A stretch of DNA of 64,000 nt. Source: Runella limosa DSM 17973. GTDB taxonomy: Bacteria > Bacteroidota > Bacteroidia > Cytophagales > Spirosomataceae. The stretch is from positions 355,344 through 419,343 of the forward strand of contig NZ_KI519420.1 of the NCBI RefSeq assembly GCF_000482465.1, given 5' to 3'. Shown one piece after another: positions 43,220 to 52,111 of this stretch (its first letter is position 1; the number at the start of each line of letters is the position of its first letter). A program made the translations under genes and the position numbers. The notes under the pieces were generated by a model that was not told where the DNA came from, searched no databases, and worked only from the letters and a program-made list of their open reading frames with translations.

Positions 43220-44302
43220 ATGAAACAGCACTTTTATACTTATTCAAAAAAACTTCTTACTGGAAGTTTAATGGGCATCTTTTTATTGCCATTTTTGGGA
43301 ATAGGAGGTTGCTCGTATGGTATTTCTACCCTGCAAGAAGTTGCCAAAGACTCGGTAGCCGAGCGAATGTTGCTGTTTCAACGAAACAACGGTGGTTGGC
43401 CGCAGCCAGGAGGTGACCCGATCAATTATGACCTCGTCTTGACCTCAACTCAAAAAGCGACGCTGCTCGCAGAAAAAGCAAAACTTGACGCGACCATCGA
43501 CGATAAAGCGACTACCCGTGAAATAAATGCGTTGGTGTCGGCTTTCAAAAAGACCCAAAATACAGCCTATTTGAAAGCAGCTGAAAATGGGATAAAGTAT
43601 CTGTTGACGGCGCAAAACTCCGCAGGAGGCTGGGGACAGTTCTTCCCTGATACCAGTGGATACCATAAACACATCACTTACAACGACCAAGCGATGATGG
43701 ATGTGATGTGGATTTTTAAGAACATTATAGATGGAAAAAAAGATTTTGATGCAGTAAAAACCTTGATTCCCCAAGCCAAAGCCGCAATGGCGAAGGGAAT
43801 CGACTGTATTCTGAAAACACAATACGTCCAGCAGGGAAAACTTACTGCTTGGTGTGCCCAACACGACCGAAAAACGCTGCTGCCCGCTAAAGCTAGGGCG
43901 TTTGAGTTAGCCTCACTAAGCGGCAATGAAAGCGTAGGGATTGTTCAGTTCTTGATGGCTATTGACAACCCTTCGCCCGAAATCAAAAGAGCGATCCAGG
44001 CCGCAGTAGCGTGGCTGGACTCGGTAAAAATAGTAGGTATTCGCGTTGATAATGTGGTAGATGCATCGCAGCCAAAAGGCAAAGACCGTATCGTAGTCGC
44101 CGACCCTACATCGACTTTATGGGCGCGATTTTATGAACTTGATACCAATAAACCATTTTTTACGGGGCGCAATAGTGTACCAAAGGCGACCTTGGCCGAA
44201 ATAGAAAACGAGCGCCGAGTAGGGTATGCTTACTATGGCAATTGGCCCGTAAAACTTTTATCCACCGAGTACCCCAATTGGGTGCAAAAGTGGGAAAAAT
44301 AA
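43220..44302 (+). CDS. Pectate lyase, PL10 (PelA type) lipoprotein
   Basis: The 360-residue protein has a signal with GIFLLPFLGIGGC, a lipobox that anchors it to the outer membrane. The PL10 pattern is clear: NNGGWPQPGGDPI, an alpha/alpha-toroid with QNSAGGWGQFFPDTSGYHKH, then ITYNDQAMMDVMWIFKNI with the conserved Asp, and AWCAQHDRKTLLPAKARAFE. PL10 enzymes cleave polygalacturonate by beta-elimination to give unsaturated oligogalacturonides, the substrates feeding KduI and KduD. It is followed by a 600-bp tandem repeat array that separates it from the pectin methylesterase gene. Confidence 0.9.
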   Translation: MKQHFYTYSKKLLTGSLMGIFLLPFLGIGGCSYGISTLQEVAKDSVAERMLLFQRNNGGWPQPGGDPINYDLVLTSTQKATLLAEKAKLDATIDDKATTREINALVSAFKKTQNTAYLKAAENGIKYLLTAQNSAGGWGQFFPDTSGYHKHITYNDQAMMDVMWIFKNIIDGKKDFDAVKTLIPQAKAAMAKGIDCILKTQYVQQGKLTAWCAQHDRKTLLPAKARAFELASLSGNESVGIVQFLMAIDNPSPEIKRAIQAAVAWLDSVKIVGIRVDNVVDASQPKGKDRIVVADPTSTLWARFYELDTNKPFFTGRNSVPKATLAEIENERRVGYAYYGNWPVKLLSTEYPNWVQKWEK

Positions 44303-44304
44303 CC

Positions 44305-44905
44305 CTGTCGCCGACTTGCAGTCGGGCACGCCCTGGTGTAAGTCTCCGACGTTAATTAGTAAGTTGCAAGTCAGAGACTTTACACCATGCCCGTCCCGAC
44401 TGCAAGTCGTGACGAGCGCGTAAGCTGTCGCCGACTTGCAGTCGGGGACGCTCTGGTGTAACGTCTCCGACGTTAATTAGTAAGTTGCAAGTCATAGACT
44501 TTACACCATCCCCGTCCCGACTGCAAGTCGTGACGAGCGCGTAAGCTGTCGCCGACTTGCAGTCGGTGACGCTCTGGAGTAACGTCTCCGACGTTAATTA
44601 GTAAGTTGTAAGTCAGAGACTTTACACCATACCCGTCACGACTTACAGTCGGGACGAGCGCGTAAGCTGTCGCCGACTTATAGTCGGGGACGCCCTGGAG
44701 TAACGTCTCCGACGTTAATTAGTAAGTTGCAAGTCAGAGACTTTACACCATCCCCGTCCCGACTGCAAGTCGTGACGAGCGCGTAAGCTGTCGCCGACTT
44801 GCAGTCGGGGACGCTCTGGTTTAACGTCTCCGACGTTAATTAGTAAGTTGTAAGTCAGAGACTTTATACCATGCCCGTCCCGACTGCAAGTCGTGACGAG
44901 CGTGA
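44305..44905. repeat. Five-copy 121-bp tandem repeat (minisatellite) with internal inverted repeats
   Basis: Units begin CTGTCGCCGACTT at 44305, 44425, 44546, 44667 and 44788 (periods 120, 121, 121, 121). The copies are nearly identical. Each unit is itself an imperfect long palindrome: CGACTTGCAGTCGGG near its start is complementary to CCCGACTGCAAGTCG near its end, and TGGTGTAA-GTCTC pairs with GAGAC-TTTACACCA inside. Small loops vary between copies (TGC, TAC, TAT) while stem arms stay complementary. It fills almost the whole 610-bp gap between the PL10 stop and the esterase ATG, so it must lie in the transcript or carry the promoter. It has no spacers and is not a CRISPR array. Confidence 0.95.
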
Positions 44906-44912
44906 ATAATAA

Positions 44913-46826
44913 ATGATAAAAAATATGAAAAACGTCTTTTTGCTGTATCTTTTGTTGACGGGGTCGTTGTTTGCTCAAACAACCTCTAAAAACTTGTTGA
45001 TTGTTGCCCAAGACGGTTCGGGAGATTTTACGACGGTGCAAGCGGCATTCAACGCCATTCCGCTCAACAATATGAAAGGAGTGCTGATTCGCATCAAAAA
45101 AGGCGTTTACAAGGAAAAGCTGACCCTTGATTCAACCAAAAATTACGTCACTATCATGGGAGAAAACCCTGAAAATACGATTTTGACGTACGATGATTTT
45201 TCGGGTAAAATAAACCCACAAGGCGTTAAATTAGGCACGACTACTTCGACCTCAACTCGGATTGTTGCCAATGATTTTACGGCGATTAACATCACCTTTG
45301 CCAATTCTGCGGGTCCAGTTGGGCAAGCTGTCGCAATGCTTGTGGATGGAGACCGTGCTCGTTTCATCAATTGCCGTTTTTTAGGATGTCAAGATACCCT
45401 GTATCCCAAGCGTGAAGGTACTCATCAGTACTATCAGGACTGCTACATTGAAGGAACGGTCGATTTTATTTTTGGCTGGGCTACGGCCTATTTTCAACGA
45501 TGCCACATTCGTTCAAAACTCAGCGGAGGGTATTACACGGCAGCTTCTACCCCCCAAGGGCAAGCGCATGGTTTTGTGTTCAACGAATGTACCCTCGACG
45601 GTGAATCGCCTGAGGCAAGTGTGTATTTAGGGCGACCGTGGCGAGATTACGCCCAAACGGTGTTTTTGAACTGTACGATGTCAAACGTGGTGAAGCCCGA
45701 AGGTTGGCATAATTGGGATAAGGTTCACGCCGAAAAAACTGCTTTTTATGCCGAATATGGTTCAAAAGGAGCGGGTTCCATTGCCTTAAAACGAGTGTCG
45801 TGGTCAAAACAGTTGACCGAAATCGAAGCCCAAAAATATACGATTGGAAAGGTACTTGGAGGGAAAGACCAATGGAATCCAGAGGGGCCACTGTTGACGT
45901 TTGGCTTGACGAATATCCCTGATACGTCGTTCAACGTCCCTAAAGCGTTTTCTCAACTTCAAAAACAGTACCCAAAAGCCGCTAAAGTATCCTTTTCGCT
46001 GCCTATTTCAGTAGTTGAAGAACGAAATGTGACCTATTGTTCGGTAGGTGCTCGCAATTTGCAGCTGGATGTGTTTTACCCCAAAAGCAAGTCCAAAAAA
46101 ACTCGTCCTGCGGTGTTGGTTATCCACGGCGGCGGCTGGCGTTCGGGCGACCGTACGCACCACGTACCTTTAGCCCAAAAATTAGCGGAACAAGGCTTTG
46201 TCGCCGTTACGGTAGAGTACCGCCTTTCAACGGAGGCGTTGTATCCTGCTGCCGTCCACGATTTAAAAACGGCGGTACGCTGGATGCGGGCCAATGCCAA
46301 AAAATACCAGATTGACCCCAATAAAATTGCCGCTTTGGGCTTCTCGGCGGGAGGACAATTGGCGGCCTTACTAGGAACAACCAACGACAATCCAGCTTTT
46401 GAAGGAAGCCAAGGTGAGTACATGGCTTTCTCAAGCCGAGTCAACGCCATTGTCGATTTGGATGGAACGTTGGCCTTCATTCATCCCGAATCAGGCGAAG
46501 GCGACGATAGCAAAGGGATTTCGGCCGCTACGTATTGGTTTGGGTACAACAAAACCCAAAAACCTGAACTGTGGCATGAAGCTGGAGCGTTAAATCACGT
46601 AAATAAAAACACGCCTCCTATTTTGTTCATCAATAGCTCGGTGGATCGAATGCACGCTGGCCGTGACGACATGCGGCGAAAACTTGATGCGCTTCATATC
46701 TATTCTGAAGTCCATTCTTTTCCCGACGCTCCACATACGTTTGTACTGTTTCATCCTTGGTTTGAACCCGTCTTGAACCACAGCGTTCGGTTCTTAAACA
46801 AGGTTTTTGAAACGAAAATAAAGTAG
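44913..46826 (+). CDS. Secreted fusion: pectin methylesterase (CE8) plus alpha/beta-hydrolase esterase
   Basis: The 637-residue protein (ATG at 44913, or 44925) has a signal peptide ending SLFAQ. Residues about 23-330 are a CE8 right-handed beta-helix. The pectinesterase blocks are GVYKEKLTLD, the GQAVAM stretch, CQDTLYPK (Asp near 158), VDFIFG (nucleophile Asp near 183) and LGRPWRDYAQTVFL (Arg near 240). Residues about 360-637 are an alpha/beta hydrolase with HGGGWRSGD (oxyanion hole, near 405), GFSAGGQLAAL (Ser near 475), Asp near 577 and APHTF (His near 606). The second domain resembles acetyl- or feruloyl-type esterases. Together they would strip methyl and probably acetyl groups from pectin so that lyases can act. 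A terminator follows. Confidence 0.88.
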   Translation: MIKNMKNVFLLYLLLTGSLFAQTTSKNLLIVAQDGSGDFTTVQAAFNAIPLNNMKGVLIRIKKGVYKEKLTLDSTKNYVTIMGENPENTILTYDDFSGKINPQGVKLGTTTSTSTRIVANDFTAINITFANSAGPVGQAVAMLVDGDRARFINCRFLGCQDTLYPKREGTHQYYQDCYIEGTVDFIFGWATAYFQRCHIRSKLSGGYYTAASTPQGQAHGFVFNECTLDGESPEASVYLGRPWRDYAQTVFLNCTMSNVVKPEGWHNWDKVHAEKTAFYAEYGSKGAGSIALKRVSWSKQLTEIEAQKYTIGKVLGGKDQWNPEGPLLTFGLTNIPDTSFNVPKAFSQLQKQYPKAAKVSFSLPISVVEERNVTYCSVGARNLQLDVFYPKSKSKKTRPAVLVIHGGGWRSGDRTHHVPLAQKLAEQGFVAVTVEYRLSTEALYPAAVHDLKTAVRWMRANAKKYQIDPNKIAALGFSAGGQLAALLGTTNDNPAFEGSQGEYMAFSSRVNAIVDLDGTLAFIHPESGEGDDSKGISAATYWFGYNKTQKPELWHEAGALNHVNKNTPPILFINSSVDRMHAGRDDMRRKLDALHIYSEVHSFPDAPHTFVLFHPWFEPVLNHSVRFLNKVFETKIK

Positions 46827-47212
46827 CCTTTTTTAACCAAATCATAGTTTCGTATTTTTTCGAGAAAGGGAGCGCTTTGCTCCCTTTTTTATTGCTAATA
46901 AATAAAGCTAAAGTTCTATCCAAGCAGACAGTTCAGGAGGGTTAGTTCTTTTTAAAAAAGTATAATTGTCATCAGGTTTCGGCGGGTAATTCTTGAAAAA
47001 TTACAAAAACCCCTTTAAATGGCTCAAAAAGCCTTTTTTTAAGAAGCCACCTTAACACAATGAAGTCCTGAAGAGCCCATTGACGGAGAAAAACGACAAA
47101 TGAGCTGAAAAGAAAAAAGAAAAATCTTTCATTTGTTTTTGTTTTTGTTGCTTTTTTCTTCGTTTGTCAGGAGTAGTTAACCAAAGAAATAACACAATTA
47201 GCTTTTGTTTTC
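46827..47212 (+). other. 386-bp intergenic region before the Asp-box gene
   Basis: It begins with the esterase terminator (46865-46890). The remaining 320 bp are AT-rich, with a long T/C-rich stretch just before the next ATG. No gene, recognised operator or TAnnTTTG box was found, but its size suggests that a separate promoter for the downstream PUL genes lies here. Confidence 0.45.
46865..46890 (+). terminator. Terminator after the pectin esterase fusion gene
   Basis: AAAGGGAGC, loop GCTTT, GCTCCCTTT followed by further T: a canonical intrinsic terminator 38 bp after the stop. It divides the PUL into at least two transcription units. Confidence 0.85.
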
Positions 47213-48349
47213 ATGGTAATCCAACGAGTTTTTATTCCTTTTTTCTTCTGCTTAGTCGTCACTCAAGCTGCTTTTTCGCAATTGGCCAAATGGCAGTCGG
47301 GAGTAGTAGTAGATGAGTTTATTTTTGAAACAGCGCCTTTTCCTGAGAGCCACGCCTCAACCATCGCCGAGACGCCCAAAGGTTTGGTCGCGGCTTGGTT
47401 TGGAGGAACCAAAGAACGCAATCCAGACGTATGTATTTGGGTCAGCCGTCAGGTAAATGGCAAGTGGACTGCCCCCCAGAACGTAGCCGATGGCGTTGTT
47501 AACGACAAACTCCGCTATGCGTGTTGGAACCCCATTTTGTACCAAATTCCGAACGGCGGCCTGATGTTGTTCTACAAAATCGGTCCAAGTCCCTCCGAAT
47601 GGAAAGGCTGGTTGAAGACCTCTTCAGACGGTGGCCTTACGTGGTCAGAAGCTAAAGCACTGCCCGAAGGGTTTTTAGGCCCGATTAAAAATAAACCCGT
47701 ATTGCTTTCCAACGGAAACTTAATGTCGCCTACCAGTACGGAAGGCAAAGGCGGTTGGCAAATTCATTTTGAGGTAACGCCCGATTTTGGCAAAACGTGG
47801 CGAAAAATAGGCCCCATCAACGACGGCAAAACCATCAACGCCATTCAACCGAGTATTTTGAATCACGGCAAAGGCAAATTGCAGATTTTGGCCCGCAGCC
47901 GCAACCGTGCATTAGTGGAAGCGTGGTCAAATGATAATGGCGAAACTTGGTCGGAACTAGCCAAATCAAGTTTGCCCAACAACAACTCTGGTACCGATGC
48001 CGTGACGCTCAAAGACGGCCGTCACGCGCTGGTTTACAATCACGTATTGCCTCCAAGTGACTTGGCCAAAGGCCCTCGCACGCCCTTGCACCTTTCTATT
48101 TCAAAAGATGGCAAAGAATGGGCGGCAGCAGTGATTTTAGAAGATTCACCGATCAGTCAATATTCGTATCCTTCGGTGATTCAGACGGCCGACGGAATGA
48201 TTCATGTGATTTATACGTGGCGTCGTCAGCGCATCAAACACGCGGTAGTTGACCCGAAAAAAATGAAGTTAATTCCCATCAAAGAAGGAAAATGGCCTGA
48301 GTTGGACGGATACAAAGCCCCTCAACCAATTGAAGCCGCAAAAGACTGA
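47213..48349 (+). CDS. Secreted Asp-box beta-propeller (sialidase-like, BNR_2 type)
   Basis: The 378-residue protein has a signal peptide (IPFFFCLVVTQAAFSQ) and a six-bladed propeller pattern with three clear Asp boxes (SxDxGxTW): SSDGGLTWSEA, TPDFGKTWRKI and SNDNGETWSEL, plus a weaker SKDGKEWAAA. The start HASTIAETPKGLVAAWFGGT is typical of BNR_2 proteins annotated as sialidase or neuraminidase-like. In a pectin locus true sialic acid is an unlikely target. In rhamnogalacturonan-II breakdown a GH33 enzyme removes a keto-deoxy acid, which is one possibility. Substrate is not determinable by eye. Confidence 0.75.
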   Translation: MVIQRVFIPFFFCLVVTQAAFSQLAKWQSGVVVDEFIFETAPFPESHASTIAETPKGLVAAWFGGTKERNPDVCIWVSRQVNGKWTAPQNVADGVVNDKLRYACWNPILYQIPNGGLMLFYKIGPSPSEWKGWLKTSSDGGLTWSEAKALPEGFLGPIKNKPVLLSNGNLMSPTSTEGKGGWQIHFEVTPDFGKTWRKIGPINDGKTINAIQPSILNHGKGKLQILARSRNRALVEAWSNDNGETWSELAKSSLPNNNSGTDAVTLKDGRHALVYNHVLPPSDLAKGPRTPLHLSISKDGKEWAAAVILEDSPISQYSYPSVIQTADGMIHVIYTWRRQRIKHAVVDPKKMKLIPIKEGKWPELDGYKAPQPIEAAKD

Positions 48350-48351
48350 AA

Positions 48352-48380
48352 ACTTTCCAAGTTTTCAAAACTTGGAAAGT
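48352..48380. terminator. Gene-end hairpin after the Asp-box gene
   Basis: ACTTTCCAAGTTTT and AAAACTTGGAAAGT are perfect inverted repeats around a single C, three bases after the stop. There is no T-run. The core resembles the palindrome at 63060-63088. Confidence 0.65.
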
Positions 48381-48417
48381 CTCGCCAGAATCCTCTAATA
48401 ACCATAAATAAGTACCC

Positions 48418-49308
48418 ATGCTCACCCAACGTCGTCAATTCCTGAAACAAAGTAGCGTACTAATTGCAAGTATGCTATTGGGAGTGGCGCGTGGGTGGGC
48501 GGGTTCAAGTCACCGTTACAAAGTAGCGGTAGTGGATTTGATGATTTTGAAACGTCAAAAATTAAGTGCTTTTCAGCTGACCAAAGAGATTGGTGCCGAC
48601 GGACTCGAAATCGACATGGGAGGCTTGGGTAATCGGGAAACCTTTGATAACCAATTAGCTAAGTCAGAAGTACGCCAGCAGTTTTTGGACAAAGCCAAAG
48701 AACTTCAACTGGAGATTTGTTCGCTGGCAATGACGGGTTTTTATGCCCAGTCGTTTGCGACGCGCCCTACATACCAGCGCATGGTGCAAGACTGCATTGA
48801 TACCATGAAAGCCATGAACGTCAAGGTAGGTTTTTTGCCATTGGGTGTTCAGGGAGATTTGGTCAAAAACCCAGAGCTGAGACCTGCGATTGTCGAACGC
48901 CTAAAAGTAGTGGGGAAAATGGCCAAAAAAGCAGGGATAGTGATTGGCATCGAAACGTCGTTGGACGCTCAAGGAGAAGTAGAATTATTGAAAGAAATAG
49001 GCTCTAAGCACATTCAAATCTATTTCAATTTTTCGAACCCGCTCAAGGCAGGGCGAAACTTGCTGAAAGAACTTAAAATACTGGGTCGCAAGCGTATTTG
49101 CCAAATTCACTGTACCGATGAAGACGGGGTTTGGCTTGAGCATAATACCCGCCTCGACCTCAACAAAGTAAAAGAAACGCTCGACGAAATGAAGTGGGAC
49201 GGCTGGCTGGTTATCGAGCGTTCCCGCGATGCCAAAGAGCCGCACAACGTCAAGAAAAATTTTGGAGCTAATACCCAATACCTCAAATCCATTTTTCAGG
49301 CCTCTTAA
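48418..49308 (+). CDS. Tat-exported sugar phosphate isomerase/epimerase-like TIM-barrel protein
   Basis: The 296-residue protein begins MLTQRRQFLKQSSVLIASML, with the twin-arginine motif RRQFLK, followed by a hydrophobic stretch and WAGSS. The mature part is an AP-endonuclease-2-like TIM barrel: LTKEIGADGLEIDMGGLGN, VGFLPLGVQGDLVKNPELRP, GIVIGIETSLDAQGEV with the metal Glu, ICQIHCTDEDGVWLEHNTRL and WDGWLVIERSRD. Such proteins interconvert sugars or act on keto-sugars. Tat export implies folding with metal in the cytoplasm and work in the periplasm. It lies 4 bp upstream of the GH95 start, so the two are coupled. Confidence 0.78.
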   Translation: MLTQRRQFLKQSSVLIASMLLGVARGWAGSSHRYKVAVVDLMILKRQKLSAFQLTKEIGADGLEIDMGGLGNRETFDNQLAKSEVRQQFLDKAKELQLEICSLAMTGFYAQSFATRPTYQRMVQDCIDTMKAMNVKVGFLPLGVQGDLVKNPELRPAIVERLKVVGKMAKKAGIVIGIETSLDAQGEVELLKEIGSKHIQIYFNFSNPLKAGRNLLKELKILGRKRICQIHCTDEDGVWLEHNTRLDLNKVKETLDEMKWDGWLVIERSRDAKEPHNVKKNFGANTQYLKSIFQAS

Positions 49309-49312
49309 ACGG

Positions 49313-52093
49313 ATGAAAAAACTGCTTCTTCATATTCTTTTATTCCCTTTCTTGGGTTATGCGCAAGACTACAAGCTGTGGTACACTGCGCCTGCCGAGA
49401 AATGGACGGAAGCATTGCCGATTGGGAACGGCAGAGTAGGAACGATGGTGTTTGGAGGGGTGAACAAAGACCGTATTCAGTTCAACGAAGAAACCTTGTG
49501 GACGGGCGAGCCGCGTAATCCTAACCGACCTAATGCCGCGAATTATTTGGCCGAAATGCGTCAATTATTGGCTGAAGGAAAACAAAAAGCGGCTGAACAA
49601 CTGGCCGAAACCCATTTTATGGGCCTAAAAACCCAAGCAGGTAAGAAGGAGCAGTGGACAAGCGATATGCTGGCTTTGAAAGGGCTGGAAGGAAATCCTG
49701 CGTTGCCAGACTATGACGACGCGACTTGGGAAACGATGGCTGTTCCAGCGTATGAAGGTTGGGAAACCGTTGGGTTTGAGGGCTTAGATGGAGCCGTTTG
49801 GTTTCGGACGGTAGTCGATATTCCCGCCAACTGGCAAGGAAAAAATGTGGTGCTGGATTTGAACCGCGTTCGTGATTATGATTTGACCTACGTCAACGGG
49901 CAACTGGTGGGTACAACCAATAATATGGATCCCCGCAAATACCGCATTCCTGCCAATGTACTTCGGACGGGACGAAATGTGATTGCAGTTCAGGTGCTGA
50001 ACTACGTGGATAAAGGAGGCATCGCAGGTTATAAAGATACTTCGCGGCCCATTGGGCTCTATCCTGAGGGCGAACCGAGTGCGTTGATTTCGTTGGTAAA
50101 ACCTTGGAAATATAAAATTCAAGATGATAATCCGCCCGTGACTCCAAAATACCAGGCCGATTATCAGCCGTTTGGGGATTTGACGTTGACATTTTCAGAT
50201 TTGGGAGAAATTAGCAACTATCGCCGCGAACTCAGCTTATCGGAAGCACTTTGTAAAACTAGTTTTAGCGCCAACAGAACGCGTTTTACCCGAACGTATT
50301 TTGTGAGCCAGCCTCAACAAGTCATGGTCGTTCGCTTAGAAGCTGACCGCAAAGCTAGTTTGTCTCTTACAGCCGCGTTGAGTAGTTCGCACAAAGGCTA
50401 CTTACTTCGTCGCGTGGACAATCACACGCTGGCATTGTCGGTAAGAGTGAAAAATGGTGCGTTGAAAGGTGAAAGTTACTTGACAGTGCAGCTGCAAAAT
50501 GGCACGCTTACATGCACCGACCAAGGCATTGAAATTGAAAAAGCCGACAAGGTTACGTTTTACCTAGCAGCGGCGACCAACTACGTCAATTACCAAGATA
50601 TTTCGGCCAACCCAAGGGTGCTTTGTGAAAAAACAATCGCGGCTATTGGGAAAAAAACGTACGAAGAAATACGAACGGCTCACCTGAAAGAATACCAATC
50701 GTACTACCAAACGTTCTCGATTCATCTGGGGAAAACCCAAGCCGACGACCTTCCTACGAATCAGCGTCTTGCACAGTTTGGCCAAACCTCAGACCCTGCT
50801 TTAATGGCGCTTTACGTACAATACGGCCGTTATTTACTCATTTCTAGTTCGCGACCTAACACCCGCCCCGCCAATTTGCAGGGGATTTGGAACGACCTAC
50901 TGACGCCACCTTGGGGAAGTAAATATACCACAAATATCAACGCCGAAATGAACTATTGGGGTGCCGAAGTGCTCAACCTTTCGCCGTTGCACGAGCCGTT
51001 GTTGAAAATGGTAAAGGAATTGTCGGTGGTGGGGCGCGAAACGGCCCGCACCTACTACAACGCACGCGGTTGGGTCGTCCACCACAATACTGATATTTGG
51101 CGAAATACTACCCCCATCAATGCCTCCAATCACGGCATTTGGGTAACGGGAGCGGCATGGCTTAGTCAGCATTTATGGGAACATTATTTATTTACCCAAA
51201 ATAGAGAATACCTCCAAAAAACGGCCTATCCGATTATGAAAGAGGCTTCGGCCTTTTTTGTGGATTTTTTGGTGAAAGACCCGAAAACGGGTTGGTTAAT
51301 CAGTACTCCCTCCAACTCACCCGAAAACGGCGGGCTGGTTGCGGGGCCAACGATGGATCACCAAATCATTCGCGGATTGCTCAAGAGTTGCATCGCGGCG
51401 TCGGAAGTCTTGAAAATAGACGAAGATTGGCGAAAAACACTGCAACAGACGTACGTCCAAATCGCTCCCAATCAAATAGGAAAATACGGGCAGCTACAAG
51501 AGTGGCTCGAAGACAAAGACGATACAACCAACAAGCATCGCCACGTATCGCACCTGTGGGGGCTACACCCAGGCAACGAAATCAACTGGGATGAAACTCC
51601 CGAGCTGACCAAAGCCGCCCGCCAATCGCTGCTGTACCGTGGCGACGAAGGAACGGGTTGGAGTTTGGCGTGGAAAATTAACTTTTGGGCACGTTTCAAA
51701 GACGGTGAACATGCCCCAAAAATGGTAAAAATGTTATTGCGACCTGCCTCGGGAGCAGGTGGGTCGTATGCCAATTTATTTGACGCTCACCCGCCGTTTC
51801 AGATTGATGGAAATTTTGGGGGCTCGGCAGGCATCGTTGAGATGTTGCTACAAAGTCACACGCAGTTTATTGATATTCTCCCTGCTTTGCCCGCTGAGTT
51901 ATCGGAAGGAACTGTGCGGGGTATCAAAGCAAGAGGAGGTTTTGAGCTGGATTTTAGCTGGGAAAAAGGCAAGCTCACGAACCTAAAAATTGCCTCAACT
52001 GCGGGAAGTCCTTGTACCCTTCGCTACGCGGGGAAAGTGACGAAATTGGCCATAAAGAAAGGGCAAGTGGTTGAATTAAAAGAGTTTAGGTAG
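49313..52093 (+). CDS. Glycoside hydrolase family 95 with an inserted beta-sandwich domain
   Basis: ATG at 49313 gives 926 residues with signal LLLHILLFPFLGYAQ. The GH95 N-terminal domain starts YTAPAEKWTEALPIGNGRVG and continues to about residue 100. It is then interrupted (about 110-245) by a galactose-binding-like beta-sandwich (GLDGAVWFRTVVDIPANWQG, YDLTYVNGQLVGTTNNMD) of the kind seen in sialate O-acetylesterases. It resumes at YQPFGDLTLTFSDL. The catalytic toroid has NLQGIWNDLLTPPWGSKYTT and INAEMNYWGAEVLNLSPLHE, the family's Asn and Glu region. The C-terminus is a beta domain. GH95 members are alpha-L-fucosidases or alpha-L-galactosidases; both sugars occur in rhamnogalacturonan side chains and xyloglucan. 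Confidence 0.9.
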   Translation: MKKLLLHILLFPFLGYAQDYKLWYTAPAEKWTEALPIGNGRVGTMVFGGVNKDRIQFNEETLWTGEPRNPNRPNAANYLAEMRQLLAEGKQKAAEQLAETHFMGLKTQAGKKEQWTSDMLALKGLEGNPALPDYDDATWETMAVPAYEGWETVGFEGLDGAVWFRTVVDIPANWQGKNVVLDLNRVRDYDLTYVNGQLVGTTNNMDPRKYRIPANVLRTGRNVIAVQVLNYVDKGGIAGYKDTSRPIGLYPEGEPSALISLVKPWKYKIQDDNPPVTPKYQADYQPFGDLTLTFSDLGEISNYRRELSLSEALCKTSFSANRTRFTRTYFVSQPQQVMVVRLEADRKASLSLTAALSSSHKGYLLRRVDNHTLALSVRVKNGALKGESYLTVQLQNGTLTCTDQGIEIEKADKVTFYLAAATNYVNYQDISANPRVLCEKTIAAIGKKTYEEIRTAHLKEYQSYYQTFSIHLGKTQADDLPTNQRLAQFGQTSDPALMALYVQYGRYLLISSSRPNTRPANLQGIWNDLLTPPWGSKYTTNINAEMNYWGAEVLNLSPLHEPLLKMVKELSVVGRETARTYYNARGWVVHHNTDIWRNTTPINASNHGIWVTGAAWLSQHLWEHYLFTQNREYLQKTAYPIMKEASAFFVDFLVKDPKTGWLISTPSNSPENGGLVAGPTMDHQIIRGLLKSCIAASEVLKIDEDWRKTLQQTYVQIAPNQIGKYGQLQEWLEDKDDTTNKHRHVSHLWGLHPGNEINWDETPELTKAARQSLLYRGDEGTGWSLAWKINFWARFKDGEHAPKMVKMLLRPASGAGGSYANLFDAHPPFQIDGNFGGSAGIVEMLLQSHTQFIDILPALPAELSEGTVRGIKARGGFELDFSWEKGKLTNLKIASTAGSPCTLRYAGKVTKLAIKKGQVVELKEFR

Positions 52094-52111
52094 AAATATA
52101 ATTAATTGAAA

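Noticed and set aside
44305..44905. CRISPR array
   Set aside because: The whole 121-bp unit is repeated without variable spacers, and no cas genes are near. It is a tandem minisatellite.
44715..45041. Antisense open frames across the repeat array and esterase start
   Set aside because: They arise from repeat DNA and the shadow frame of the esterase gene, with no protein-like features.
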